From NCBI RefSeq assembly GCF_024701975.1, contig NZ_JANLNM010000005.1:372001-436000 (forward strand): 64,000 bases of DNA, in the 5' to 3' direction. Every line of letters begins with the position of its first letter. Positions within the stretch are counted from its first letter, which is position 1. The stretch is from Variovorax sp. ZS18.2.2. Its GTDB lineage: Bacteria; Pseudomonadota; Gammaproteobacteria; Burkholderiales; Burkholderiaceae_C. The notes under the pieces were generated by a model that saw nothing but the letters and a program-made list of their open reading frames with translations, was not told the DNA's origin and made no database searches. A program made the translations under genes and the position numbers. This document shows positions 16,298 through 25,114 of the stretch, in pieces.

Positions 16298-17554
16298 ATG
16301 CCCATCCTCAACGCCTTCTACGCCCAGTCGGGCGGCGTCACTTCGGTCATCAATGCGTCGGCCTGCGGCGTGATCGAGACGGCACGAAAACACCCGGACC
16401 GCATCGGCAAGCTCTACGCCGGACGCAACGGCATCATCGGCGCGCTGACGGAAGAACTGATCGACACGGGCGCCGAATCCGCCGAAGCCATTGCGGCCTT
16501 GCGCACCACGCCTTCGGGCGCATTCGGTTCGTGCCGCTACAAGCTCAAGTCGCTCGAGAAGAACCGTCGCGAATACGAGCGGCTGATCGAGGTGTTCAAG
16601 GCGCACGGCATCGGCTATTTCTTCTACAACGGCGGCGGCGATTCGGCCGACACCTGCTTCAAGGTGAGCCAGCTGTCGCAGTCGCTTGGCTATCCGCTGC
16701 AGGCGATCCATGTGCCCAAGACCATCGACAACGACCTGCCGCTGACCGACTGCTGCCCGGGCTTCGGCTCGGTCGCGAAGTACGTGGCGGTGTCCACGCT
16801 CGAAGCCTCGTTCGACGTGCGCTCGATGGCCGCCACCTCGACCAAGGTGTTCGTGCTCGAGGTGATGGGGCGGCATGCGGGATGGATCGCCGCGGCCGGC
16901 GGGCTTGCTGCGGACCAGGGCATTCCGGTGGTGGTGCTGTTCCCGGAGATCGAATTCGACAAGGCGCGTTTTCTCGCGCGCGTCGATGCGCTGGTGAAGC
17001 AGCACGGCTACTGCTCGGTCGTGGTGTCCGAGGGCTGCCATTACCCCGACGGCACCTTCCTCGCGGAACAGGGCACGCGCGATGCGTTCGGCCACGCGCA
17101 GCTCGGTGGCGCCGCGCCGGTGGTGGCGCAGATGATCAAGGACGCGCACGGCCACAAGTTCCACTGGGCGGTGGCCGACTACCTGCAGCGCGCGGCGCGG
17201 CACATCGCCTCGGCCACCGACGTGAAGCAGGCCTACGAACTCGGGCAGCGCGCGGTCGAGCTCGCGCTCGAAGGTCGCAACGCGGTGATGCCGACGATCG
17301 AACGCACTTCCGACGTGCCGTATGCGTACACCCTCGGCAGCGCGCCGCTCGAATCGGTGGCCAACGTCGAGAAGCCGATGCCGCGCGATTTCATCTCGGA
17401 CGACGGCTACGGCATCACCGAGAAATGCAGGCGCTATCTGCTGCCGCTGATCGAGGGCGAGGACTACCCCGCGTACCGCGACGGCTTGCCGGTGTACGTG
17501 ACGCTGCAGAACGTCGCGGTGGCGAAGAAGCTGCCGGCCTTCGAACTCGCATGA
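16298..17554 (+). CDS. 6-phosphofructokinase, probably pyrophosphate-dependent
   Basis: A 418-residue phosphofructokinase. The phosphate-donor loop QSGGVTSVIN is at residues 10-19, GGGDSADT at 112-119 and PKTIDNDL at 140-147. The lysine in PKTIDND (glycine in ATP-dependent enzymes) and the GGxDSxDT form of the donor motif are characteristic of PPi-dependent enzymes. VMGRHAGW contains the sugar-phosphate-binding MGR. Such an enzyme works reversibly between fructose 6-phosphate and fructose 1,6-bisphosphate. I prefer ATG at 16298 (GGGAGA upstream) over 16274. Its stop overlaps the CWC gene start by 4 nt. Confidence 0.9.
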   Translation: MPILNAFYAQSGGVTSVINASACGVIETARKHPDRIGKLYAGRNGIIGALTEELIDTGAESAEAIAALRTTPSGAFGSCRYKLKSLEKNRREYERLIEVFKAHGIGYFFYNGGGDSADTCFKVSQLSQSLGYPLQAIHVPKTIDNDLPLTDCCPGFGSVAKYVAVSTLEASFDVRSMAATSTKVFVLEVMGRHAGWIAAAGGLAADQGIPVVVLFPEIEFDKARFLARVDALVKQHGYCSVVVSEGCHYPDGTFLAEQGTRDAFGHAQLGGAAPVVAQMIKDAHGHKFHWAVADYLQRAARHIASATDVKQAYELGQRAVELALEGRNAVMPTIERTSDVPYAYTLGSAPLESVANVEKPMPRDFISDDGYGITEKCRRYLLPLIEGEDYPAYRDGLPVYVTLQNVAVAKKLPAFELA

Positions 17555-17775
17555 CGACCACCGCCGCGGTCATCGACGTCTCGCGCTGCCCGTTGTGCGG
17601 CGAGTCGAACCGCTGCGCAATGGAGATCGAACGCGAGACGGGCGAGGCGCAACCGCCGTGCTGGTGCATGCAGGTCGACTTCAGCAACGCGCCACTCGCC
17701 AGACTGCCGGAGTCGATGCGCGGCCTCGCCTGTATCTGCGCGCGTTGCGCGGCAGGGACGCCGCCTCAGGACTGA
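17551..17775 (+). CDS. Cysteine-rich CWC family protein
   Basis: A 74-residue protein with eight cysteines in the CWC-family pattern: CPLCGESNRC near the start, the defining CWC triplet in the middle, and CICARC near the end. The cysteines probably bind a metal such as zinc. Function is unknown. Its ATG overlaps the phosphofructokinase stop (ATGA), so the two are translationally coupled, and its last 10 nt overlap the convergent metallopeptidase gene. Confidence 0.85.
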   Translation: MTTTAAVIDVSRCPLCGESNRCAMEIERETGEAQPPCWCMQVDFSNAPLARLPESMRGLACICARCAAGTPPQD

Positions 17776-19085
17776 GCGCCGCCCTGGGATTGCGATTGAG
17801 ATTGCGTCTGCGACTGCACCTGCTCGGGTGCAGCCTCGACGGGCTCGAGCGCCGCCACATCGCCAGCCACCACCATCGTCGGCGCCGACCCGGGCCGCTG
17901 CTCGGTGATCACGCGGTGGATGAACTGCAGCTTGCCCACCGCCGCGCGCGGCAGCACGAAGGGGTAGTAGTCGGGCTGCCCCATGCTGCGCGACAGCTCG
18001 TTGAGCACGTTGGTGAGCAGCACCCAGCCATTGATGAAGTCGAGAAACGTCGCGGCGTCGGGATGGTCGGGCTGCCAGAGGTCGGCGGTGGTGAAGAGGT
18101 CGCTCGTCAGCTCGACGGTGGTCGCATCGACGCCGAAGCTCATCGCCGTGTCCGCGGTGTCGGCCATGTGCAGGTAGTGGGCCCAGGTCTCGGCCCAGTC
18201 TTCCCACGGATGCGTGCTCGCGTAGCTGCTCACGAAGCGATCGGCCCAGTCGGGCGGCGGGCCCTGCTCGTAGTGGGTCTGCAATGCGGCGGCGTAGTCG
18301 GCGCGGTCGTCGCCGAAGAGCGCGCGGAAGTCGTCGATCCACGGCGTGGGCAGCACCAGCAGGTCCCAGTAGTAGTGGCCGATCTCGTGGCGGAAGTGGC
18401 CCAGCAGCGTGCGGTAGGGCTCGCGCATTTCGGCACGGATGCGTTCGCGCACCGCGTCTTCGGCCTCCTCGGCGTTGAGGGTGATCACGCCGTCGTCATG
18501 GCCGGTCATCACGTGCGGGCCACCGGGCATGTTGCTGAGGAAATCGAAGGCCAGGCCATGCACCGGATCGGCGTGGCGGCTTACCACCGGCAGGCCAAGC
18601 GCCAGCAGTTGCGAGACGAGCCGGCGCTTGGCCGTCTCGAGCTTGCGCCAGAGTTCGCCGTTGGTCTCCATCGAGAGGTCGGGAATGGTGCGGGTGACGC
18701 TGCACGCAAGACAGTAGCCGGGCGCGAGGCCCTGCGTGTCGGCGGGAATGGTCTCGCCCTCACGCGGCACCGCCACCATCCAGCTGCAGGCGGCCGGGGT
18801 CATGAGGTTCGCGCAACGGTGGTAGGTCTTGCCGTGCGGATCGCCGAAGACGGTGAAGGTGTCGGGCAGCGCGCCGCCACCTTCGGCCGGCGCCAGCGGC
18901 ATGACGCCGAGGCGATCGATCACATAGCCGAGCGGCGTGTGGCAGGCCAGGCACTCGCTGTTGCGCAGGAACACGGGGCGGCCGCACTGGCAGCGGTAGG
19001 CACGGCTCACGGTCGGCGCGGCGAGTTCGGTCGCGAGCGTGGGGGCGGCCTGTTCGTTGACGGGGTCGTTGATCGGGGAGTCCAT
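17766..19085 (-). CDS. Putative zinc-binding metallopeptidase
   Basis: A 439-residue soluble protein. An N-terminal zinc ribbon uses C32-x-C34 and C45-x2-C48. The central domain contains the zincin motif HEIGH near residues 231-235 followed by YYWD, and a conserved DWAETWAHYLHMADT segment near residue 310. This fits the family annotated as putative zinc-binding metallopeptidase, with no known substrate. The C-terminus ends in a Gln/Ser repeat (QSQTQSQSQSQGG) of low complexity. ATG at 19085 (MDSPIND) is preferred to longer starts because upstream sequence is not protein-like. Divergent from the DHA2 transporter gene. Confidence 0.87.
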   Translation of the reverse strand: MDSPINDPVNEQAAPTLATELAAPTVSRAYRCQCGRPVFLRNSECLACHTPLGYVIDRLGVMPLAPAEGGGALPDTFTVFGDPHGKTYHRCANLMTPAACSWMVAVPREGETIPADTQGLAPGYCLACSVTRTIPDLSMETNGELWRKLETAKRRLVSQLLALGLPVVSRHADPVHGLAFDFLSNMPGGPHVMTGHDDGVITLNAEEAEDAVRERIRAEMREPYRTLLGHFRHEIGHYYWDLLVLPTPWIDDFRALFGDDRADYAAALQTHYEQGPPPDWADRFVSSYASTHPWEDWAETWAHYLHMADTADTAMSFGVDATTVELTSDLFTTADLWQPDHPDAATFLDFINGWVLLTNVLNELSRSMGQPDYYPFVLPRAAVGKLQFIHRVITEQRPGSAPTMVVAGDVAALEPVEAAPEQVQSQTQSQSQSQGGAQS

Positions 19086-19213
19086 GGAGTGCTCTTCTTG
19101 CGCTTGACGCGATGGGGACAGCCGCTGCATTGTGCGACCGCCCGCCACGACCTTCACCGCGCAAACACCGATATGCTTGTAGGACGACGGACCCCGAGAC
19201 ATTCCGCCGCCCC

Positions 19214-20725
19214 ATGACCTCCCCACACACGCCCGAAGCCGCGCCCACGCCGGCTCCGCCCTCCATGGGCACCTTGCGCGAACGCTACGGCGAGCGCTAT
19301 CGCTGGTATCTGCTGCTGTCGGTGATGGTGGGGACGATGGCCTCGATCATGTCGTCGACCATCGTGAACGTGGCGATCCCCGGCATGAGCCATCACTTCT
19401 CGCTCGGACAGGAGCGCGCGCAGTGGGTGAGCTCGGGCTTCATGGTCGCGATGACCGTCTCGATGCTCACCACGCCGTGGCTGCTGTCGCGCTACGGCTA
19501 TCGCCGCACCTACGTCGGCACGATGCTGCTGCTGCTCGTGGGCGGCATCGCGGGCGGGCTGGCCAACAACTTCTCGCTTGTGCTGTTCGCGCGCGTGGCC
19601 GAAGGGCTCGCGGCGGGCGTGGTGCAGCCCATTCCGGCCATCATCATCCTGCGCGCCTTCGAGCCGCACGAGCAGGGGCGCGCGAGCGGCATCTTCGGCA
19701 TGGGCGTGGTGCTGGCGCCAGCCATCGGGCCGAGCATCGGCGGGGTGCTGGTCGACCTGTTCGGCTGGCGCTCGATCTTCTTCATGGTGGTGCCGTTCTG
19801 CCTGGCCTCGATCTGGCTGGCCTACAAGTTCGTGCCCCAAACGGCTCCGGGCGGCGTGGCCGCCGTGCGCGGCGGCGGGCTCGATGCGCGCGGCCTCGCG
19901 CTGGGCACGGTCGGCACGCTGTGCCTGTTGAACGGGCTGGTCGAGCTGCGCGGGGATTCACCGCTGCAGGCCGCGTTGCTGCTGGCCGGTGCGCTGGCGT
20001 CCTTCGTCGCCTTCGTGTGGTGGCAGCGCCGGCTCGCGGCCTCGGGGGGCACACCGTTGATGAACCTCGCGCTCTTCAAGTACCGGCAGTTCGCGATGGG
20101 CAGCGTGGTCGCCTTCATCTACGGCACGGCGCTGTTCGGCTCGACCTACCTGCTGCCGGTGTACATGCAGGTGGGGCTGAGCCTGTCGGCATCGCACGTG
20201 GGCACCATTCTTCTGCCGGCCGGCATCGTGCTGGCCGTGACCATCGCGGGCGTCGGCCGACTGGCCGACCGGCATCCGACCTGGGTGCTGGTGACCGTGG
20301 GCCTCGCGCTGCTGGCGGCTTCGTTCGCGCTGATGATGGTGCTGCGGCTCGACAGTGCGCTGTGGCTGCTGGTGGCGTTCGCGATCATCGGGCGCATCGG
20401 GCTGGGGTTCATTTTGCCGTCGCTCAACCTGGGTTCGATGCGGCCGCTGGCCAAGCCGCTGATTCCGCAGGGCGCGAGCGCGATCAACTTCGTGCGCATG
20501 CTGGGCGGCGCCGCCGGTGTGAGCCTGTGCGCGATCGTGCTGGAGTGGCGTCTTGCCGCGCACGGCGATTCGCTGGCCAACCCGGTGAGCAGTCCGGCCC
20601 GGCTGGCGGCCTTCGACGAGGTGTTCGCGATGCTGGCGGGGCTGTGCGCGCTGGCAATCTGTGCGGCTTGGCAGTTGCGCGAAGGACCGAAACAGGCCGA
20701 CGGGACGGCGCGCAACACGGGGTAA
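19214..20725 (+). CDS. DHA2 family MFS multidrug exporter
   Basis: A 503-residue, fourteen-helix drug:H+ antiporter (EmrB/QacA type). After a Pro-rich N-terminus the first helix contains MASIMSSTIVNVAIPGM. Motif A-like LLSRYGYRRTYVG follows helix 2, and motif C-like GMGVVLAPAIGPSIGGVLVD marks the antiporter fold. No membrane-fusion partner (EmrA-like) is adjacent, so it probably works alone in the inner membrane. Substrate unknown. ATG at 19214 gives a normal N-terminus; the frame is open further upstream but that part overlaps the divergent promoter region. Confidence 0.9.
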   Translation: MTSPHTPEAAPTPAPPSMGTLRERYGERYRWYLLLSVMVGTMASIMSSTIVNVAIPGMSHHFSLGQERAQWVSSGFMVAMTVSMLTTPWLLSRYGYRRTYVGTMLLLLVGGIAGGLANNFSLVLFARVAEGLAAGVVQPIPAIIILRAFEPHEQGRASGIFGMGVVLAPAIGPSIGGVLVDLFGWRSIFFMVVPFCLASIWLAYKFVPQTAPGGVAAVRGGGLDARGLALGTVGTLCLLNGLVELRGDSPLQAALLLAGALASFVAFVWWQRRLAASGGTPLMNLALFKYRQFAMGSVVAFIYGTALFGSTYLLPVYMQVGLSLSASHVGTILLPAGIVLAVTIAGVGRLADRHPTWVLVTVGLALLAASFALMMVLRLDSALWLLVAFAIIGRIGLGFILPSLNLGSMRPLAKPLIPQGASAINFVRMLGGAAGVSLCAIVLEWRLAAHGDSLANPVSSPARLAAFDEVFAMLAGLCALAICAAWQLREGPKQADGTARNTG

Positions 20726-20762
20726 ACACCGGCGGACCCGGAAGGCGCTTTCGCTTTCAATT

Positions 20763-20784
20763 GTTATCAGTTGTATCTGATAAC
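20763..20784. promoter_or_regulatory. Perfect 8-bp palindrome ahead of the ABC binding-protein gene
   Basis: GTTATCAG-N6-CTGATAAC is a perfect inverted repeat in a locally AT-rich patch, ending 11 nt before the ATG at 20796. The symmetry and spacing resemble operators of GntR or MarR regulators, though no such regulator is adjacent. Because it lies where the ribosome-binding site should be, and no clear Shine-Dalgarno is visible, it could equally act at the RNA level. Confidence 0.65.
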
Positions 20785-20795
20785 GAAACGGTTCC

Positions 20796-21938
20796 ATGCA
20801 TCGCAGAAATTTCATCGCCGCCTCGGCTGCGGCAGCGGCCGGACTCGGCCCTCTTTCCTTTCCAGCCTTTGCCGCCGAGAGCGGCGTCACCGACAGCGAA
20901 ATCGTCCTCGGCCACACCGGCATCCTGAGCGGCCCGCTCGGCGTGCCGGTCAAGGTGGTGATGGCCGGGGCCGGGCTGGCCTTCGACGCGGTCAATGCGC
21001 AGGGCGGGTTGTCGGGTCGCAAGATCCGGCTGGTTTCGCTCGACGACGAACTCAAGCCCGAGAAGGCCCTCGCCAACTACGAGAAGCTGCTGGCGGAGCA
21101 TCGCGTCTTCGCCTTCTTCGGCTGCGTGGGCTCGGGCACCACCGCCGCGGGCGCCAAGGTCGTGAACCAGAGCGGCGCGCCGACGGTGGGCGGCTATGCG
21201 GTGTCGGATTCGGCCCGCGAGAAGATGGGTGGTGCCGGTTACTTCGTGCGCGCCACCTTCGCGCGCGAGGCCCAGGCGCTGGTACAGCACCTGACGACCA
21301 TCGGCGTTTCGCGCATCGCCGTGGCGTACCTCGACAACCCCGGCGGCGCGGAAGTCGCCAAGTTGGTCGAAGCCGCGCTGGACACGCTCAAGTTGAAGCC
21401 CGAGGCCGCGGTGGCGGTCAAGGGCGACGGCACGACCAACGAGGCGGCCGGCAAGGCGCTGGCGGACAGCAAGGCGCAGGCCGTGATCATGTATCTGGGC
21501 GGCGGCATCGGCGGCGAGGTGATGAAAGCCGCCTGGGCGGCCGGCGGGCGCCAGATGTACTACGGCATGTCGATCGTGCCGGGCGACGTCACCGCCAAGC
21601 TCGTGGGCGACAAGACCAGCGGGCTGGCGATCTCGCAGATCGTGCCGTACCCGTGGAGCGAGGTCGACGCCACCGCGCGCGAATTCCGCCAGCTGGCCGA
21701 GCGCGCCAAGGTGGACTTGGGTTACCTGAGCTACGAGGGTTATGTGAATGCGCTCGTGATGATCGAGGGCCTGCGCCGCACCGGCCGCGACCTGACGCGC
21801 GCGAAGCTGCACGCCGCGCTGAAGGCGATGAAGCTGCGCATCGGCGGCATGGAGATCGACTTCACCGGCGCGAGCAACACGGGCTCGCGCTTCATCGAGA
21901 TGGTGCGCGTGACCAAGGAAGGCAAATTCATCCGCTAG
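20796..21938 (+). CDS. ABC transporter substrate-binding protein (branched-chain amino acid type)
   Basis: A 380-residue periplasmic binding protein of the LivJ/Peripla_BP_6 type. Residues 1-26 are a signal peptide beginning MHRRNF, which could be Tat-type, and ending AFAA. The mature start has IVLGHTGILSGPLGVPVK, the standard first strand and ligand loop, followed by FDAVNAQGGLSGRKIRL. No ATP-binding or permease genes are next to it, so it is an orphan component and may serve a transporter elsewhere. The ligand cannot be told. The palindrome at 20763-20784 probably regulates it. Confidence 0.92.
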   Translation: MHRRNFIAASAAAAAGLGPLSFPAFAAESGVTDSEIVLGHTGILSGPLGVPVKVVMAGAGLAFDAVNAQGGLSGRKIRLVSLDDELKPEKALANYEKLLAEHRVFAFFGCVGSGTTAAGAKVVNQSGAPTVGGYAVSDSAREKMGGAGYFVRATFAREAQALVQHLTTIGVSRIAVAYLDNPGGAEVAKLVEAALDTLKLKPEAAVAVKGDGTTNEAAGKALADSKAQAVIMYLGGGIGGEVMKAAWAAGGRQMYYGMSIVPGDVTAKLVGDKTSGLAISQIVPYPWSEVDATAREFRQLAERAKVDLGYLSYEGYVNALVMIEGLRRTGRDLTRAKLHAALKAMKLRIGGMEIDFTGASNTGSRFIEMVRVTKEGKFIR

Positions 21939-22014
21939 CTGCAACAACAGTCGCACGGTCGGGTAAGCGGCGCGGCGGGCGGAGGCCGGCGGGAATCGCG
22001 GTCTAATCGGCAAC

Positions 22015-22782
22015 ATGTGTCAATTGCTAGGGATGAACTGCAACACGCCGACCGACGTGACCTTCAGCTTCACGGGGTTCGCGCAGCGCGGTGGCCGCAC
22101 CGACCACCACGCCGACGGCTGGGGCATCGCGTTCTTCGAAGACCGGGGCCTCCGCCATTTCGTCGACCACCAGCCGGCCAGCGAGTCGCCGGTGGCGGAG
22201 TTGATCCGGCGCTATCCGATCCAGAGCCGCAACGTCATCGCGCACATCCGCAAGGCGACGCAGGGCGAGGTGAACCTGCAGAACTGCCATCCGTTCGTGC
22301 GGGAGCTGTGGGGGCGCTACTGGGTGTTTGCGCACAACGGTGACCTGAAAGACTTTCGGCCGCGCCTGCATGGCAACTTTCACCCGGTGGGCAACACCGA
22401 CAGCGAGCATGCTTTCTGCTGGCTGATGCAGGAGCTGGCGAAGTCGCATGCGGGCGTGCCGAGCATCGAGGAGCTGACGCTCACCCTGCGCGAACTGGCG
22501 CCGCAGCTTGCGAGCCACGGCACCTTCAACTTCATGCTGTCGAACGGACAGGCGCTGTGGGCGCATGCATCGACCAATCTCTGGTATGTGGAGCGGCGGC
22601 ATCCGTTCGTGACGGCGCACCTGTCCGACGAAGACCTGGAAATCGACTTCGCCCAGCACACCACCCCGACCGATCGCGTGGCGGTGGTGGTGACCACGCC
22701 GCTCACCACGAACGAAACCTGGACGCCGTTTGCGCCGGGCGAACTGCATGTGTTCGTGGACGGGCAGAGGTCGGTCGGCTGA
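22015..22782 (+). CDS. Class II glutamine amidotransferase (YafJ-like)
   Basis: A 255-residue Ntn-type amidotransferase. After removal of the initiator Met, Cys2 (MCQLLGMN) would be the N-terminal nucleophile, so the ATG at 22015 is fixed. RKATQGEVNLQNCHPF and WVFAHNGDL are the glutamine-binding blocks, and GNTDSEHAFCWL follows. No synthetase domain is attached, so ammonia would be delivered to a partner or glutamine simply hydrolysed; YafJ-type proteins have no settled physiological role. Not in an obvious operon. Confidence 0.92.
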   Translation: MCQLLGMNCNTPTDVTFSFTGFAQRGGRTDHHADGWGIAFFEDRGLRHFVDHQPASESPVAELIRRYPIQSRNVIAHIRKATQGEVNLQNCHPFVRELWGRYWVFAHNGDLKDFRPRLHGNFHPVGNTDSEHAFCWLMQELAKSHAGVPSIEELTLTLRELAPQLASHGTFNFMLSNGQALWAHASTNLWYVERRHPFVTAHLSDEDLEIDFAQHTTPTDRVAVVVTTPLTTNETWTPFAPGELHVFVDGQRSVG

Positions 22783-22808
22783 GGCTTCAACGCAACCTTT
22801 TGACTGAC

Positions 22809-22834
22809 ACTTTTTTGCAACAGTGCAAGAAAGT
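22809..22834. repeat. Short inverted repeat upstream of the TonB-receptor gene
   Basis: ACTTTTTTGCA-ACAG-TGCAAGAAAGT forms 11-bp arms with a single mismatch around a four-base loop, 26 nt after the amidotransferase stop. It is not followed by a plain T-tract on either strand, so it may be a weak terminator or an operator. Confidence 0.5.
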
Positions 22835-22858
22835 ATCGATGGCGGGTCTGCACGGGAG

Positions 22859-22880
22859 AATAATAACGGTTCTCATTTGC
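22859..22880 (+). promoter_or_regulatory. Probable Fur box
   Basis: The sequence TAATAACGGTTCTCATTTGC (22861-22880) resembles betaproteobacterial Fur boxes, in which an AATAATNA half is followed by TTCTCATTTGC. It lies 18 nt before the start of a TonB-dependent receptor gene, the expected position for iron-dependent repression. A fur gene occurs in this same window at 59377. Confidence 0.7.
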
Positions 22881-22897
22881 ACCGTATCGGACCGTTC

Positions 22898-25114
22898 ATG
22901 CCCGCAGTTTTCCCTCTTCGCCTTCGCCCGACCGTGGCGGCCTCGCTCCTTGCCCTCCACGCTCTCGGCGCCATGGCGCAGACCCCGGCTGCCGAGCCTG
23001 CAGCATCGAGCGGCACCCTGGCCACCGTCAACGTCGAGGCCAGCGCCGACGCCTCGGCCGAAGGGCTGACCAAGCCCTACGCCGGCGGCCAGGTGGCGCG
23101 CGGTGGGCGGGTCGGGATCCTGGGCAACCAGGACATGATGAGCACGCCGTTCTCGAGCACCAACTACACCAACGAACTGATCCAGGACCAGCAGGCCAAG
23201 AGCGTCGCCGACGTGCTGCTCAACGATCCTTCGGTGCGCCAGGCGCGCGGCTTCGGCAACTTCCAGGAGCTCTACGTGGTGCGCGGCTTCCCCGTGTACT
23301 CGGACGACGTCTCCTACAACGGCCTCTACGGCATGCTGCCGCGCCAGTACATCGCTTCCGAATTCTTCGAGCGTGTGGAAGTGTTCCGCGGCGCCAACAC
23401 CTTCCTGAACGGCGCGGCCCCCGGCGGCAGCGGCATCGGCGGCGCGATCAACCTGCTGCCCAAGCGCGCGCCCAACGAGCCGCTCACCCGCGTCGGCTTC
23501 GGCGTGCAGAGCGGCGGCCAGGGCTTCGTGAACCTCGACCTGGCACGCCGCTTCGGTCCCGACGACAGCCTGGGCGTTCGCGTGAACGCCGTGCGCCGCG
23601 AAGGCGGCACGGGTGTGTTCAAAGAGAGCCAGCAGCTCAGCGCCTTCGGCGTCGGCCTCGACTGGCACAGCCGCAGCGTGCGCCTGTCGGCCGACTTCGG
23701 CTACCAGGACTACGACCTGAAGGACGGCCGCCCGAGCCTCACGCCCTCCTCGACGCTGCCGATTCCGCGTGTGCCCGATGCCAAGTCCAACTTCGCCCAG
23801 GCCTGGACCTACTCCAAGGAAAAGGACAAGTTCGCGACCTTCCGCGGCGAAGTCGACATCACCGACAACATCACGGCCTGGGCCGCCGGCGGCGTGCGCC
23901 GCAGCGACGAAGACAACGTGCTGTCGAACCCGACCCTCGTCAACTCGTTCGGCAACACCAGCAACACGCGTTTCAGCAACACCCGCAAGGACCGCATCGG
24001 CACCGCCGAGATCGGCGTGCGCGGCAACTTCTCCACCGGCCCCGTGAAGCACACGGTGGTGGCCTCGGCCGCCACGTACAGCAACGACCGCGACAACGCC
24101 TACGCGATCTCCTCGGGCAGCGTGCGCAACAACATCTATGCGCCTTTCTTTTCGCCCTATCCCGTCGCCAACGGCACCGGCGGCTTCGTGGGCAATCGAC
24201 TGGACGATCCGCGCCTGACCGACAAGATCGACACGTCGAGCATCGCCGTCGCCGACACCATGTCCTTCATGGAAGACCGCCTGCTGGTCACCCTCGGCGC
24301 GCGCCGCCAGACCATCAAGCAGACCAGCTTCGCCTACAACACGATCAAGCAAACCAGCGCCTACGACAAGAGCAAGACCACGCCGGTGGCCGGCGTCGTG
24401 TTCAAGATCACGCCGACCGTGTCGGCCTACGCCAACTACATCGAAGCCCTCGTCAAGGGCAACGTGGCGCCCGGCACGGTGAACAACCGTCCGGTCACCA
24501 ATGCCGGTGACGTGTTCGCGCCGTACCAGGCCAAGCAGAAGGAAATCGGAGTCAAGTACGACGGCGGCACGCTCGGCGCCAGCGCCGCGTTCTTCACCAC
24601 CGACCAGCCCACTTATTACTACCAGGGCCAGACCTACGGCCTCTACGGCAAGCAGCGCAACCAGGGCCTCGAGTTCTCGGTGTTCGGGCAGCCCGTGAAG
24701 GGCCTGCGCCTGCTCGGCGGCCTGACGCTGCTCGACGCCAAGCAGAAGAACACCCAAGGCGGCGCCACCGACGGCCTGACCGCCATCGGCGTGGCCAAGC
24801 AGCAGCTCAACCTCGGCGCCGAATGGGACGTGACCGGCGTGCGCAACCTGTCGCTGAATGCGCGCCTGCTCTACACCTCCAAGCAGTACGCCAACGCCAC
24901 CAACACGCAGCAGATTCCGGGCTGGACCCGCTTCGACATCGGCGCACGCTACCTGGTCGACCTGGGCAACGGCCGTGCGCTCACGCTGCGCGCGCGCATC
25001 GACAACCTGTTCAACAAGTCGTACTGGGCTTCGGTGGGTGGCACGCAGGGCTCCAACTACCTGGTGATGGGCGCACCGCGCACCTTCGCACTGAGCGGCA
25101 CCATCGACTTCTGA
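22898..25114 (+). CDS. TonB-dependent siderophore receptor
   Basis: A 738-residue outer-membrane receptor. Residues 1-27 are a Sec signal peptide ending AMA before Gln. The plug domain includes QAKSVADVLLNDPSVRQARGFG and the RVEVFRGANTFLNGAAPGGSG segment typical of siderophore receptors of the FhuA/FoxA type. The C-terminal barrel ends with the terminal phenylalanine (SGTIDF) needed for outer-membrane assembly. ATG at 22898 directly exposes the signal peptide. It is preceded by a Fur box and overlaps by one base the PepSY protein gene, so it is probably part of an iron-uptake operon. The siderophore is unknown. Confidence 0.95.
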   Translation: MPAVFPLRLRPTVAASLLALHALGAMAQTPAAEPAASSGTLATVNVEASADASAEGLTKPYAGGQVARGGRVGILGNQDMMSTPFSSTNYTNELIQDQQAKSVADVLLNDPSVRQARGFGNFQELYVVRGFPVYSDDVSYNGLYGMLPRQYIASEFFERVEVFRGANTFLNGAAPGGSGIGGAINLLPKRAPNEPLTRVGFGVQSGGQGFVNLDLARRFGPDDSLGVRVNAVRREGGTGVFKESQQLSAFGVGLDWHSRSVRLSADFGYQDYDLKDGRPSLTPSSTLPIPRVPDAKSNFAQAWTYSKEKDKFATFRGEVDITDNITAWAAGGVRRSDEDNVLSNPTLVNSFGNTSNTRFSNTRKDRIGTAEIGVRGNFSTGPVKHTVVASAATYSNDRDNAYAISSGSVRNNIYAPFFSPYPVANGTGGFVGNRLDDPRLTDKIDTSSIAVADTMSFMEDRLLVTLGARRQTIKQTSFAYNTIKQTSAYDKSKTTPVAGVVFKITPTVSAYANYIEALVKGNVAPGTVNNRPVTNAGDVFAPYQAKQKEIGVKYDGGTLGASAAFFTTDQPTYYYQGQTYGLYGKQRNQGLEFSVFGQPVKGLRLLGGLTLLDAKQKNTQGGATDGLTAIGVAKQQLNLGAEWDVTGVRNLSLNARLLYTSKQYANATNTQQIPGWTRFDIGARYLVDLGNGRALTLRARIDNLFNKSYWASVGGTQGSNYLVMGAPRTFALSGTIDF

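Noticed and set aside
14063..17203. Open frame of 1046 codons on the minus strand ending with the LysR regulator
   Set aside because: Only the last 311 residues are a protein family; the rest is antisense to the crotonase and phosphofructokinase genes. The LysR start at 14998 explains it.
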